Source: an uncultured Bacteroidales bacterium (GTDB taxonomy: Bacteria > Bacteroidota > Bacteroidia > Bacteroidales > Muribaculaceae). Taken from it: 64,000 nt of DNA. Location: the NCBI GenBank assembly GCA_902762385.1, contig CACWNQ010000001.1:248001-312000 (forward strand). The letters run 5' to 3'. A model generated the notes under the pieces. That model was given only the letters and a program-made list of their open reading frames with translations, was not told the origin of the DNA and made no database searches. A program made the translations under genes and the position numbers. Below are positions 8,493 to 16,984 of the stretch, in pieces (positions within the stretch are counted from its first letter, which is position 1; each line of letters starts with the position of its first letter).

Positions 8493-9162
8493 CACCTCCT
8501 TCCTGGGATGATTCTAAATTCATGTTAACACTTAATTCGCTAACAATAATCTTATACTTATCGCTTATGTAGTCATAAATCTCGGAAGTTGCTTTATAAT
8601 CTCCATATCTAACTAGCACATATTGACGTGTGAGATTCTTGAAATCTTCATTTTTGAATTCTCTGGTATATTGTGTTGGCGTTTTGTGTATGCGCCAGTC
8701 TATGGCATCATTGTCGCTTAGGGTTTTCAAGCACTGCAAGTAACGTAATCTTATTGCTTTACGGTAATCCCCCGACTCGATAGCGTCTGCAATATCTTTC
8801 TCAAAGTCAATGCCATAGATTGTATCTTCAACCACTTCATAGTCATCTTCATCTTTTGCTTTTTTATTGAAAAAAAGCATTTTTCTCTTGTACATGAAAT
8901 ACAGGAGCGCTAAAATGCCAATGACACCTATCACTATCCACACATAGAGCATTTTGCTGTCACTCGAAAAAAGAGCATTTTCGACATGAAACAGATCTTT
9001 AAAAATGCCTTCTAACCAGTGATAGAAATCATTCATCACCTTTTCAAATAGCGATTTTTCGACTTCTCCTATCTCGGAGTTATAATCATAGTTACCACTG
9101 TTGATAAATGAATTCAACCGAGTGGTATCGCAAGCTATAGTATCGTTGATTGTGATGTTCAT
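8479..9162 (-). CDS. DUF4129 domain membrane protein
   Basis: This protein of about 227 residues has an extracytoplasmic N-terminal part, one membrane segment (YVWIVIGVIGILALLYFMY) and a cytosolic C-terminal DUF4129 region containing RLRYLQCLKTL and the typical WRIHKTPTQYTREF. DUF4129 domains are standard members of MoxR/DUF58 operons and of some transglutaminase proteins. A longer reading from a TTG at 9189 exists; I prefer the ATG at 9162, which lies 13 nt after the upstream stop. The 3' end overlaps the DUF4350 gene by about 14 nt, so the two are probably coupled. Confidence 0.82.
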   Translation of the reverse strand: MNITINDTIACDTTRLNSFINSGNYDYNSEIGEVEKSLFEKVMNDFYHWLEGIFKDLFHVENALFSSDSKMLYVWIVIGVIGILALLYFMYKRKMLFFNKKAKDEDDYEVVEDTIYGIDFEKDIADAIESGDYRKAIRLRYLQCLKTLSDNDAIDWRIHKTPTQYTREFKNEDFKNLTRQYVLVRYGDYKATSEIYDYISDKYKIIVSELSVNMNLESSQEGGDDEA

Positions 9163-9175
9163 AAGGAAATGACAA

Positions 9176-10075
9176 CTATAGGTTTGCAAAATTTTCTATG
9201 TCGCTCGCTATGGCCAGATCATCCTGCTCACGTGCATTGCTGCCATAGTGATAAACAAGAGTAGTAATGACTAGCGACATTGACAGGTAGCCAAAGAATG
9301 TTTCAATAATAAGAAAGATATACAAGATGACATCGAGTATCATCTTTAATGTGCCACTCGTGGCACCACTGGGAGTCAGATTATCGGTGGCAAATACAAA
9401 AACGAGCATGGGTATTGTTGTTGATGATTGTATAATCCATACTACCAGCAACAATGCAAGCATTAAGCCTAATAATTTTCCCCACGATTCACGTGCATGA
9501 CCGAAACTGCGACCGAAAGCATTGCCAAGTGTCACATTCTCAAGAATGTAATGAACAGGCACCATCATCAAGATGAATGCAAGTATAGAGCACCCAACAA
9601 GTATTATTAGCGAGAAAAATGGAACAAATAATGTTACAAAAGCAATGAGCAACAAGGGTATAACTAGAACTACTAATGGTATCATGACAATGAGCGTGCG
9701 CTTGAAATTGTGCCACATTTGTCCTTTCACATCTCTGAATGTGAGCATAGAAAGGTCCCCGTCATCACTTCCTTGGTAATATTGAAATAAAGTTAGTATT
9801 AGTGTATAGATAAGACACATGCTCAGCAATGTGATTAATGCAGAAACAAGGAAACCCATGTCGGTTGAATTATAATAGTCATTTGTGATTGACCTTACAA
9901 ATGCATATAAACCCACACTGTGTATCAAGGCAAGAGGCAATAGTAGATATATCGAGAAACGTAAAGCAACACGCCAATTCTGTCGCAGGAAATCAATTGC
10001 TGCATTGATTTTCTCTCCTAGTGTTCGCCTTGCATACAGCGGAATCTTATGTGTCTTGTCACTTAGTGCTGCCAT
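9176..10075 (-). CDS. Polytopic membrane protein of the MoxR-SpoIIM operon
   Basis: This is a 299-residue integral membrane protein with roughly six hydrophobic segments: near residues 38-60, 77-97, 130-155, 160-178, 205-230 and 245-270. A short basic N-terminus precedes them. I do not recognise a named enzymatic family or any catalytic motif. The position between SpoIIM-like and DUF4129 genes, with a 17-nt overlap with the former, points to a structural membrane part of this module. Confidence 0.75.
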   Translation of the reverse strand: MAALSDKTHKIPLYARRTLGEKINAAIDFLRQNWRVALRFSIYLLLPLALIHSVGLYAFVRSITNDYYNSTDMGFLVSALITLLSMCLIYTLILTLFQYYQGSDDGDLSMLTFRDVKGQMWHNFKRTLIVMIPLVVLVIPLLLIAFVTLFVPFFSLIILVGCSILAFILMMVPVHYILENVTLGNAFGRSFGHARESWGKLLGLMLALLLVVWIIQSSTTIPMLVFVFATDNLTPSGATSGTLKMILDVILYIFLIIETFFGYLSMSLVITTLVYHYGSNAREQDDLAIASDIENFANL

Positions 10076-11021
10076 TATGTGATAACCAGTAAGGATAGAT
10101 AATGTAATAGATCACAACAAAAACTGTTGAGGCACCTATCAGGGTCAGTTTAATTGCTAGTGGCCATTCAAAATGGCGTGTCAAAAAACCCTCGATAAAT
10201 GCGGAGACAATAAACACTGGGACCGTGCCAACTACAATCTTCAATCCACGTTTGGCGCTTCGCTTGAGTGATGTCATTCGGCTATAAGTGCCTGGGAATA
10301 ACCACCCATTGCCGAATGCTATGCCCGCTGCACCAGCAATCACAATAGCTGTTAGTTCAAGAGTGCCATGAAGCATTACGGCAGTCCATGACTGTCCTAA
10401 CACGCCCTGTGAAAAAAGGAATGTAAAGAACGCACCTAGCATTATACCATTAGAAAACAAGAAATAACCAACTGCAATACTGGTGAAGATGCCAAAAATA
10501 AAAGCAATGAATGCAACTCTTACGTTATTAAACATGATGCCAAGAAACGAATTCATGTCAGGATCCATAGCATAGACATTCATCGGTTTTCCTTCTTTAA
10601 TGTTTTCGAGGGTCATATCAATATAGTAGTCTCCCATAATGAGTCGAGGAAAACTCTCATCATATACAGTTGAGATAACTCCTATAGCTATTGATACAAG
10701 GAAAATTGCTAAAGAGATTAAAATATATTTACGTTCTTTCAACATTGTCAATGGCACTTCACGTGTCCAGAATGTGACGATTCGGAGCCAACTTTCATGC
10801 TTCTCGTTATAGATTTCATTATGCAGCTTGACAGTAAGCGCATTAAGGTAACTGGTAATCTCAGCGTGTGGATAATGTGATTGGGCAAATGAGAGATCAG
10901 ACGACACATCAATATATATGTCGGCCTTGTGTGAGGGCGACTCATATTGACCACGGCTAATCCTGTACTCATAATTTCGCCACTTGTCAATATTTTGCTT
11001 GATGAAAACCGATTCTCGCAT
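10059..11021 (-). CDS. SpoIIM-like (stage II sporulation M / DUF95) membrane protein
   Basis: This 320-residue protein has a polar N-terminal region of about 100 residues and then five or so membrane segments, with the SpoIIM-family pattern FLGIMFNNVRVAFIAFIFGI...GAFFTFLFSQG and a following LHGTLELTAIVIAGAAG. In endospore formers SpoIIM takes part in engulfment; in this non-sporulating lineage the homologue belongs to the MoxR/DUF58 module and has no sporulation role. It is the first gene of the leftward operon and is divergent from the RDD gene. Confidence 0.88.
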   Translation of the reverse strand: MRESVFIKQNIDKWRNYEYRISRGQYESPSHKADIYIDVSSDLSFAQSHYPHAEITSYLNALTVKLHNEIYNEKHESWLRIVTFWTREVPLTMLKERKYILISLAIFLVSIAIGVISTVYDESFPRLIMGDYYIDMTLENIKEGKPMNVYAMDPDMNSFLGIMFNNVRVAFIAFIFGIFTSIAVGYFLFSNGIMLGAFFTFLFSQGVLGQSWTAVMLHGTLELTAIVIAGAAGIAFGNGWLFPGTYSRMTSLKRSAKRGLKIVVGTVPVFIVSAFIEGFLTRHFEWPLAIKLTLIGASTVFVVIYYIIYPYWLSHNGSTK

Positions 11022-11048
11022 CTATTAAAAATATTTTTGACTTTAAGC

Positions 11049-11077
11049 TTGCAAAATTAATAAATTTACTATATTTG
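11049..11077 (+). promoter_or_regulatory. Predicted promoter of the RDD gene
   Basis: TTG (11049-11051), 18 nt, then TATATTTG (11070-11077). The ATG lies 27 nt downstream. The spacing is slightly shorter than the usual 19-21. Confidence 0.5.
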
Positions 11078-11104
11078 CAAAAATAATAACAACCTATTTT
11101 TTAT

Positions 11105-11860
11105 ATGGCAAACGTGAAAATAATCACAGGACAGTATGTCAATCTAGAACAACGCATGGCAAGTGTGAGCGACCGTGTGTTTGCTCAAATGCTTGATTTG
11201 CTTTTTATGTGGGTTTACGTTTCAATCATATCTTTGTTGATGGGTATTGTTGTTTTGTCGGCCGAACGTAATTTTTCTTCACGTCTTGAGAATGTGGCAT
11301 TAATTATCTATGTGTTGTTGCTCTTGCCTTTCATCTTCTATCACCCTATTTTTGAGTTTTTCTTTAATGGAGCAAGCCCAGGGAAGAAAATCTTGAAACT
11401 CAAGGTGGTGCGTGATGATGGTTCGTCACCCACTTTGGGTGCTTACATTATGCGATGGATGATGTATTTACTTGAATGTGCTATGCTGCCAGGTATTGCT
11501 TTACTATGCATTATCTTCAACAAAAAAGGCCAACGTTTAGGCGACATGATGGCAGGAACCATAGTCATTAAGGATGACGACAGTTTCAGATACACTATTA
11601 ATCTCGATAATTTTGGATATATCAAAGAAGGTTATCGCCCCTACTATCCCGAAGTTGCCACCCTGTCAATACGTCAAGCCGAAGTCGTGAGAGAGACTCT
11701 TATGAACAATAATAGCAATCACGACTTTTATATCAATGAACTGAGCCAAAAGATAATGAGTCACCTCAACATTCCCCCTCTGGTAAACGGCAGCAATGAG
11801 AAGTTCCTTGATACAGTACTTAACGACTACCGATATTACTCATCGATAATCGAGATTTGA
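11105..11860 (+). CDS. RDD family membrane protein
   Basis: This 251-residue protein has an RDD domain in residues about 12-165: RMASVSDRVFAQMLDLLFMW carries the conserved Arg and Asp residues, followed by two further membrane segments and the GKKILKLKVV and QRLGDMMAGTIVI signatures. The C-terminal 85 residues are polar. It is divergently transcribed from the SpoIIM-like gene, 83 nt away. RDD proteins are associated with ion or small-molecule transport in some cases, but the role here is unknown; the neighbourhood marks it as part of the MoxR/SpoIIM module. Confidence 0.9.
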   Translation: MANVKIITGQYVNLEQRMASVSDRVFAQMLDLLFMWVYVSIISLLMGIVVLSAERNFSSRLENVALIIYVLLLLPFIFYHPIFEFFFNGASPGKKILKLKVVRDDGSSPTLGAYIMRWMMYLLECAMLPGIALLCIIFNKKGQRLGDMMAGTIVIKDDDSFRYTINLDNFGYIKEGYRPYYPEVATLSIRQAEVVRETLMNNNSNHDFYINELSQKIMSHLNIPPLVNGSNEKFLDTVLNDYRYYSSIIEI

Positions 11861-11861
11861 A

Positions 11862-12107
11862 TTATAGCGTCTCTTTAAGGGCTCGTGCCAGCTGGTCGGG
11901 GCATGATGTTGACTTGTAGCCACATCTTATGCCCTCAAGCTTATTAATTGCTTCTTCTACTTTCATTCCTTCAACAAGTCGTGAAATACCTTGCAGGTTG
12001 CCGTTGCATCCACCTGTAAAAACCACATTTCTGATTAAGCCATTGTTATCAATCTCAAAATCAATCATTTGAGAACAAGTACCTTCAGTAAAAAAAGTGT
12101 GCTTCAT
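11862..12107 (-). CDS. TSCPD domain protein (TIGR03905-like)
   Basis: This protein of about 81 residues has the TSCPD pattern: an early Cys (GTCSQ), a central GGCNGN and the C-terminal KSTSCPDQLARAL. Such small proteins resemble the C-terminal domain of some ribonucleotide reductases and may bind metal; their function is unknown. A TTG three codons upstream (12116) is an alternative start, but the ATG at 12107 is more likely. It follows the Crp-type regulator almost without a gap and probably is the third gene of the hisS transcript. Confidence 0.85.
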   Translation of the reverse strand: MKHTFFTEGTCSQMIDFEIDNNGLIRNVVFTGGCNGNLQGISRLVEGMKVEEAINKLEGIRCGYKSTSCPDQLARALKETL

Positions 12108-12116
12108 ATCATTCAA

Positions 12117-12803
12117 CTATTGTACGTCTCTCAAGCAGTCAAGTAATTTTTTACGGTCGCTAATGATTATTGACGAATTGTTTGGAACCTCGATAAGTTC
12201 TTTACTTGTCAACTCCTCAATGGTTGTTATAAGTGCTGGACGTCGTGCTCCAAGAATGCGGCAAAGGTCTCTTTGCCTGAATTCAAGCACAATGTTTTGT
12301 GACTTCTGGGTGGTAAATGCCGCAACTGTCATCACCAGGCGTTCAGTCACAGTCACCTGCTCGGCATTAAGCATCTGTGATTTAAACATCTGAGAGTTTC
12401 TAGAAAGATAATTCAAAATGTTGTAGACAAAGACTTTATCGCTTTGCAGCATGGTCACGTAATCATTCTTTGACACTTGCAGAATTCCACACTCATCAAT
12501 CGCTCTGAGTGTAAATGGATAAGATGTGTCAAGGCCAAAAAGATAATCGGGAGCAATTACTTCAGGTGCTGTGAGCTCATGCGAAATGCTGAATTTGAGT
12601 TTTCGGCTCTCATATGTCATTTTCACTTTGCCCGAGATGATGAAACGCACATGGGTGCACTTGTCACCCTTGTCAATAATCTTATCACCTCGCTTGAATT
12701 TCAAGAAGTGAAATGGCACTTTTTCTACAGTCTCACTTAATCGTTCTTGACTAACACCTTGAAACAAGGGCAAATGGAGCAATTTGTCAAACATGTTATC
12801 CAT
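12117..12803 (-). CDS. Crp/Fnr family transcriptional regulator
   Basis: This 228-residue protein has an N-terminal cyclic-nucleotide-binding-type beta barrel (about 15-130, with GDKIIDKGD and the RFIISGKVKM strand) and a C-terminal winged helix (about 160-220; the recognition region is RQRDLCRILGARRPALITTIEEL). It lacks the N-terminal Cys cluster of an oxygen-sensing FNR, and its ligand is not evident. Its regulon cannot be read from the sequence. It sits 23 nt behind hisS and is probably co-transcribed with it. Confidence 0.88.
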   Translation of the reverse strand: MDNMFDKLLHLPLFQGVSQERLSETVEKVPFHFLKFKRGDKIIDKGDKCTHVRFIISGKVKMTYESRKLKFSISHELTAPEVIAPDYLFGLDTSYPFTLRAIDECGILQVSKNDYVTMLQSDKVFVYNILNYLSRNSQMFKSQMLNAEQVTVTERLVMTVAAFTTQKSQNIVLEFRQRDLCRILGARRPALITTIEELTSKELIEVPNNSSIIISDRKKLLDCLRDVQ

Positions 12804-12826
12804 AGTAATAGCGCGTGATAGGATGA

Positions 12827-14188
12827 TTATTTTAGCAAATTAATTGCATCTTCTACAGAATAGTTGCTCTGCTCGCCAGTTGCCATGTTCTTGATTGCAA
12901 TGGTCATTGATGACATTTCACTCTCTCCCACCATTGCAACGAATGGAATGCCCTTGGCATTGGCATAGTTCATCTGCTTTTTCATCTTTGTGGCTTCGGG
13001 ATATAGTTCACATGTGATTCCGGCATCCCTCAGGGTCCTCATGTGTTGCAGGCAGGTTTGTGCCTCTTTGTCACCGAAGTTAATGAAAATCACCTTAGTC
13101 GTAGCACAAGTGTCGGCAGGATACAGGTTGAGTGTGTTAAGAACGTCAAAGATACGGTCGGCACCGAAACTGATGCCTACACCCGAGAGCCCATCCATTC
13201 CAAACACCCCAGTGAGATTGTCGTAACGTCCTCCACCACTTATGCTTCCCATTTCCACATCCAGAGCTTTCACTTCAAGGATTGTGCCAGTGTAGTAATT
13301 AAGTCCACGTGCCAGCGAGACATCAAGTTCAACTTGACTCTTAAGGTTGAGCGCGTTCACATTGTTGAGCACAAATTCCAACTCCTCGATGCCCTTCTTG
13401 CCCACTTGTGAAGATTCTAGTAGTGACTTGAGCGTTTCAAGTTTCTCATCGTTGGTTCCACTGAGCGTCAACAGTGGCCTCAGGGTATTGATTGCATCCT
13501 GCGAGAGGCCTTTCTCGGCGAGTTCAAGGTTTACATTGTCGATTCCTATCTTGTCGATTTTGTCGATGGCGACGGTAATATCCACAATCTTCTCAGGAGC
13601 ACCAATCACCTGGGCAATTCCACTCAAAATCTTTCGGTTATTCAGTTTTATGACAATATTAATGCCAAAGCGCTTAAACACCTCGTCGATCATCGACACC
13701 AACTCTACCTCATTGAGTAGGGAGTCGCTGCCCACGACATCGGCATCACACTGGTAAAACTCACGATAACGTCCACGTTGAGGACGGTCGGCACGCCACA
13801 CAGGCTGGATTTGGTAGCGCTTGAATGGCATTTGCAGGTCGTTGCGATGCTGCACCACATATCTTGCAAACGGAACAGTAAGATCATAGCGTAGACCCTT
13901 CTCGCTAACCTTAGTGATAAGGTGTATATAGTCTTTGTTGGCAAGCAAATCATCGGGTGCTGACTTGAGATAATCGCCACTGTTGAGGATTTTAAAAAGG
14001 AGTTTGTCGCCTTCCTCGCCATATTTGCCCATCAGAGTTGAGAGATTCTCCATGGCAGGGGTTTCAATTTGTTGAAAACCATAGAGCAGGAACACGCTCT
14101 TGATAGTGTCGAAAATATAGTTACGCTTCGCCATCTCAAGTGGCGAGAAGTCTCTAGTGCCTTTAGGAATTGATGGTTTTTGTGCCAT
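12827..14188 (-). CDS. hisS: Histidyl-tRNA synthetase
   Basis: This 453-residue class II aminoacyl-tRNA synthetase charges tRNA-His. Motif 1 lies near [13 protein letters not shown]. Motif 2 is [29 protein letters not shown]. The histidine-specific signature appears as [14 protein letters not shown], and motif 3 as [11 protein letters not shown]. The C-terminal anticodon-binding domain begins near residue 360 ([12 protein letters not shown]). It is the first gene of the leftward hisS-crp-TSCPD group. Confidence 0.97.
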   Translation of the reverse strand: MAQKPSIPKGTRDFSPLEMAKRNYIFDTIKSVFLLYGFQQIETPAMENLSTLMGKYGEEGDKLLFKILNSGDYLKSAPDDLLANKDYIHLITKVSEKGLRYDLTVPFARYVVQHRNDLQMPFKRYQIQPVWRADRPQRGRYREFYQCDADVVGSDSLLNEVELVSMIDEVFKRFGINIVIKLNNRKILSGIAQVIGAPEKIVDITVAIDKIDKIGIDNVNLELAEKGLSQDAINTLRPLLTLSGTNDEKLETLKSLLESSQVGKKGIEELEFVLNNVNALNLKSQVELDVSLARGLNYYTGTILEVKALDVEMGSISGGGRYDNLTGVFGMDGLSGVGISFGADRIFDVLNTLNLYPADTCATTKVIFINFGDKEAQTCLQHMRTLRDAGITCELYPEATKMKKQMNYANAKGIPFVAMVGESEMSSMTIAIKNMATGEQSNYSVEDAINLLK

Positions 14189-14225
14189 TAATATTATATT
14201 TTAAATATTTATAATTTTGAAAATG

Positions 14226-14233
14226 CAAAATTA
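14226..14233 (-). promoter_or_regulatory. Possible -7 element of hisS
   Basis: TAATTTTG on the minus strand, about 38 nt before the hisS ATG. The -33 region is a T run rather than a clear TTG. Confidence 0.4.
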
Positions 14234-14286
14234 CAGAGTTTTTTTTTAAGAAAAAAATGTTAAACGTTAAATGTTAGTCTTCCTTG

Positions 14287-14316
14287 TTGCAGTTTTAGAA
14301 ATAGTAGTTATATTTG
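14287..14316 (+). promoter_or_regulatory. Predicted promoter for the GNAT-nitroreductase pair
   Basis: TTG (14287-14289), 19 nt, TATATTTG (14309-14316); the ATG is 20 nt further on. Confidence 0.6.
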
Positions 14317-14336
14317 CATGAAAAAATCTAGACACA

Positions 14337-14810
14337 ATGAGCATAAGAAGAGCCGCCAGCCGTGATATCCCTCGCATCCTCGAGTTGTTGACGCAGGTCA
14401 ACAATGTTCATGCCGAGGGACGTCCCGATTTGTTCAAGAAGGGCAACCGCAAATATACCGACAAGCAACTCGAGTCCATAATTGACGATACTGAGAACTC
14501 CCCTATTTTTGTGTTAACCGATGACAGCGACATGGTGCTTGGCTATTGTTTTTGCCAGGTTGAGCTGTTCACGGGCGACAATAATCGCACCGATATTAAA
14601 ACCCTCTACATCGACGACCTGTGTGTCGATGAAGCCCACCGACGCCAGCACATTGCACAGCGTCTCTATGACCACGTGATAGACTTTGCTCGCTGCAATG
14701 GTTTTTATAATGTGACGCTCAACGTGTGGCAGTGCAATCCTGGGGCACGTGCTTTCTACGACCAGTGTGGCATGAAACCACTTAAAACTTATCTTGAAAC
14801 CATCCTATAA
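14337..14810 (+). CDS. GNAT family N-acetyltransferase
   Basis: This 157-residue acetyl-CoA-dependent transferase has the GNAT core: LYIDDLCVDEAHRRQHIAQRLYDHV gives strand beta-4 and the pyrophosphate-binding RRQHIA loop, and NVTLNVWQCNPGARAFYDQCGM is the C-terminal motif B. The N-terminus begins with the usual IRRAASRDIPRIL strand-helix. The acceptor is unknown. It is followed after 6 nt by a nitroreductase-like gene. Confidence 0.88.
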   Translation: MSIRRAASRDIPRILELLTQVNNVHAEGRPDLFKKGNRKYTDKQLESIIDDTENSPIFVLTDDSDMVLGYCFCQVELFTGDNNRTDIKTLYIDDLCVDEAHRRQHIAQRLYDHVIDFARCNGFYNVTLNVWQCNPGARAFYDQCGMKPLKTYLETIL

Positions 14811-14816
14811 CACACA

Positions 14817-15512
14817 ATGACTCTACTTGAAGCAATTGCAGCAAGGCATTCGGTAAGGCATTACACCGAGCAACCTATTGAGACCGAGAATGTTGAGCGC
14901 CTCCAACATTTGGTGGATGAATGTAACGCACTGAGTGGACTCAACATTCAGCTTGTTACTGGCGAGCCTCGAGCATTTGGTGATAGCCTGCTAGCGCGAT
15001 ATGGCAAGTTTAGCGGGGTGACGTGCTATTTTGCTATGATAGGGAAGAAAGGTAATATGCTGGATGAAACTGTGGGTTACTATGGTGAGCGGCTTGTGCT
15101 TGAGGCGCAGACGATGGGATTGAACACTTGCTGGGTAGGCCTTTCTTATAAGAAGATATCAAGCGCGCTGAGTGTCAATGATGGCGAGAAGCTGGTATGC
15201 CTGATTTCGTTAGGTTATGGCACAACCCAAGGTATGGACCACAAGAGGAAATCGCCCGAAAAAGTTAGCACAACTCTTGTAACGACTGCTCCACAATGGT
15301 ACCGTGACGGTATTGAAGCTGCTCTGCTCGCCCCTACTGCTATTAATCAGCAGAAGTTCAAATTTACCCTTCACGATGGAAATTTGGTTAGCGTTAAGGC
15401 TGGTTTTGGTCCCTATTCCAAGGTGGATCTGGGTATAGTGAAATATCACTTCGAACTTGGCGCTGGAACTCAAAACTTCACGTGGAAACAACCTTCTATA
15501 ACAACAGTTTAA
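14817..15512 (+). CDS. Nitroreductase family protein (TM1586-like)
   Basis: This 231-residue flavoprotein starts with the family hallmark EAIAARHSVRHYTEQPI, in which Arg and Ser contact FMN phosphate. The central GYYGERLVLEAQTMGLNTCWVGL matches nitroreductases. The C-terminal half (ALLAPTAINQQKFKFTL) suggests the two-repeat, self-contained TM1586 type rather than the obligate homodimer. It should be an FMN-dependent NAD(P)H oxidoreductase with unknown substrate, and is co-transcribed with the preceding acetyltransferase. Confidence 0.85.
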   Translation: MTLLEAIAARHSVRHYTEQPIETENVERLQHLVDECNALSGLNIQLVTGEPRAFGDSLLARYGKFSGVTCYFAMIGKKGNMLDETVGYYGERLVLEAQTMGLNTCWVGLSYKKISSALSVNDGEKLVCLISLGYGTTQGMDHKRKSPEKVSTTLVTTAPQWYRDGIEAALLAPTAINQQKFKFTLHDGNLVSVKAGFGPYSKVDLGIVKYHFELGAGTQNFTWKQPSITTV

Positions 15513-15571
15513 AATGATTGCACACAACTCTTTGCACATGTTTCAATGCATCGGTTGCGTGCAATCATTTT
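15511..15571. terminator. Bidirectional terminator between nitroreductase and amylase genes
   Basis: An 18-bp stem (15511-15528 with 15554-15571) with one mismatch closes a 25-nt loop. A runs on one side and T runs on the other allow it to act on both converging transcripts. Confidence 0.75.
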
Positions 15572-15603
15572 AATGTAGCAATCTCTCGTGCTCCTACTTT
15601 AAT

Positions 15604-16938
15604 TTATCTCTTCTTGAGAATAAGGTATTGGAATGGCTTAAGGGTCATGCTCTTGCGAAGCTTGAGGCGACGGCCGGTGTACATGTTTGTGACACGTTTG
15701 TTTTTCCAGCCATCTGGAACTGTCTTAAGCGATTGAGCTGTGTTTCGCACATTAACGAGCACAAGGAACTTGCCACGGTTGTCGCTTCGTTCGAATGCAA
15801 GAATATTGTCGTCGGGGAAATAAGCGACATCACCACTGCGGAATGCAGAGTTCTTCTTGTAGATGGAGATCAGCTTCTTATGAGTTTTTAAGACATTGGG
15901 GTTAGAGTTCCAGTCAACAGGCACATAGTTGAAGAAGTTAATCTTATCGGGATAAGCCACCTCTTGAGAGCCATACACCAGCATGCCTCCATGCAGGAAT
16001 GTGGTGGCAACGAATGCAGCCAAGGCGCCATCAACGCTGCCAAATTGCTGAACGGTAGAGTATTTAGTTGCCTCATCGTGATTGGTAGTAAAGCGAAGTT
16101 TTACTTTGCCTTCAGGAATTTCACCATACTCCTGCTTGTCGACATCGAGGAAGTGGCTGGCTGGTTGGCCCTTGACAAACACACGGTCGAGAGCTCCCAT
16201 GAAGTTCCACGCATAGTTCATGTCGAACCCACCCTTAATCAGGTTTTCGGGGTTTGCTCCCTCGGCAAGTAACAAGAGCTGGCGGTTACCAGCCGACTTG
16301 CGTAGTCGAGTGAAAGCATCATTCCAGAAGTCATAAGGCACTTGATCGGCCACATCGCAGCGCAATCCGTCAAGTCCCACTTCATTAATCCAGAACATCA
16401 TGGCATCAATCATGGCTTCGCGCATGTCGTGGTTGTCATAGTTAAGGTCGGCAACGTCGGTCCAGTCGGTGCCAGGAGGATATATCACGTTTCCATCCTT
16501 ATCTTGAGTGTACCAGTCCTTGTGGTCCTTCATCCACACGTTGTCCCAAGCAGTGTGGTTGGCAACCCAGTCGACTATGAGAGCCATGCCGTGCTTATGG
16601 CATGAGTCGGCAAGCGCTTTCACGTCGTCGATGGTGCCAAATTCGGGGTTCACAGCCTTGTAGTCGCTAATCGAGTAAGGAGAGTTCTTGCTTTTAATCT
16701 TGCCTATAGGATAAATGGGCATGACCCACATCACATTGGCGCCAAGGTCGCTAATGGCTGCAACACGACTGGCCACGGCCTTGAGCGAATTGCTGGGAGC
16801 GAAGACACGAGGGTTGACTTGATACATCACCACGTCTTTAACTGCTGGCAGTTTAAAGTCGATAGGTCTTGCATTAATTGTGGTATTAGCACTTATGACC
16901 ATAGTAACCAGTAGAGTCCATAATAAAAACTTTTTCAT
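15604..16938 (-). CDS. Exported GH13 alpha-amylase family enzyme
   Basis: This 444-residue glycoside hydrolase has a signal peptide (1-23). The GH13 conserved regions are in order: DWVANHT (123-129), GLRCDVAD with nucleophile D195, LLLAEGAN with acid/base E226, and FTTNHDEA with D288. The full catalytic triad is present. A C-terminal beta domain ends at residue 444. It should act on starch or related alpha-glucans in the periplasm or at the surface. It is the last gene of the nrnA-DUF4827-glmM group, 46 nt behind glmM, and there is no SusCD pair nearby. Confidence 0.92.
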   Translation of the reverse strand: MKKFLLWTLLVTMVISANTTINARPIDFKLPAVKDVVMYQVNPRVFAPSNSLKAVASRVAAISDLGANVMWVMPIYPIGKIKSKNSPYSISDYKAVNPEFGTIDDVKALADSCHKHGMALIVDWVANHTAWDNVWMKDHKDWYTQDKDGNVIYPPGTDWTDVADLNYDNHDMREAMIDAMMFWINEVGLDGLRCDVADQVPYDFWNDAFTRLRKSAGNRQLLLLAEGANPENLIKGGFDMNYAWNFMGALDRVFVKGQPASHFLDVDKQEYGEIPEGKVKLRFTTNHDEATKYSTVQQFGSVDGALAAFVATTFLHGGMLVYGSQEVAYPDKINFFNYVPVDWNSNPNVLKTHKKLISIYKKNSAFRSGDVAYFPDDNILAFERSDNRGKFLVLVNVRNTAQSLKTVPDGWKNKRVTNMYTGRRLKLRKSMTLKPFQYLILKKR

Positions 16939-16984
16939 AATTGTAGTAGTGTGTTTTTGTTATTAAGATTAAATTAGTTATGAT

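Noticed and set aside
10059..11021. Sporulation gene
   Set aside because: SpoIIM-like proteins are widespread in non-sporulating bacteria, and the context is a MoxR/DUF58 operon.
13347..13757. A 136-residue Ser-rich reading frame antisense to hisS
   Set aside because: It lies wholly within hisS in the opposite strand and has no independent support.
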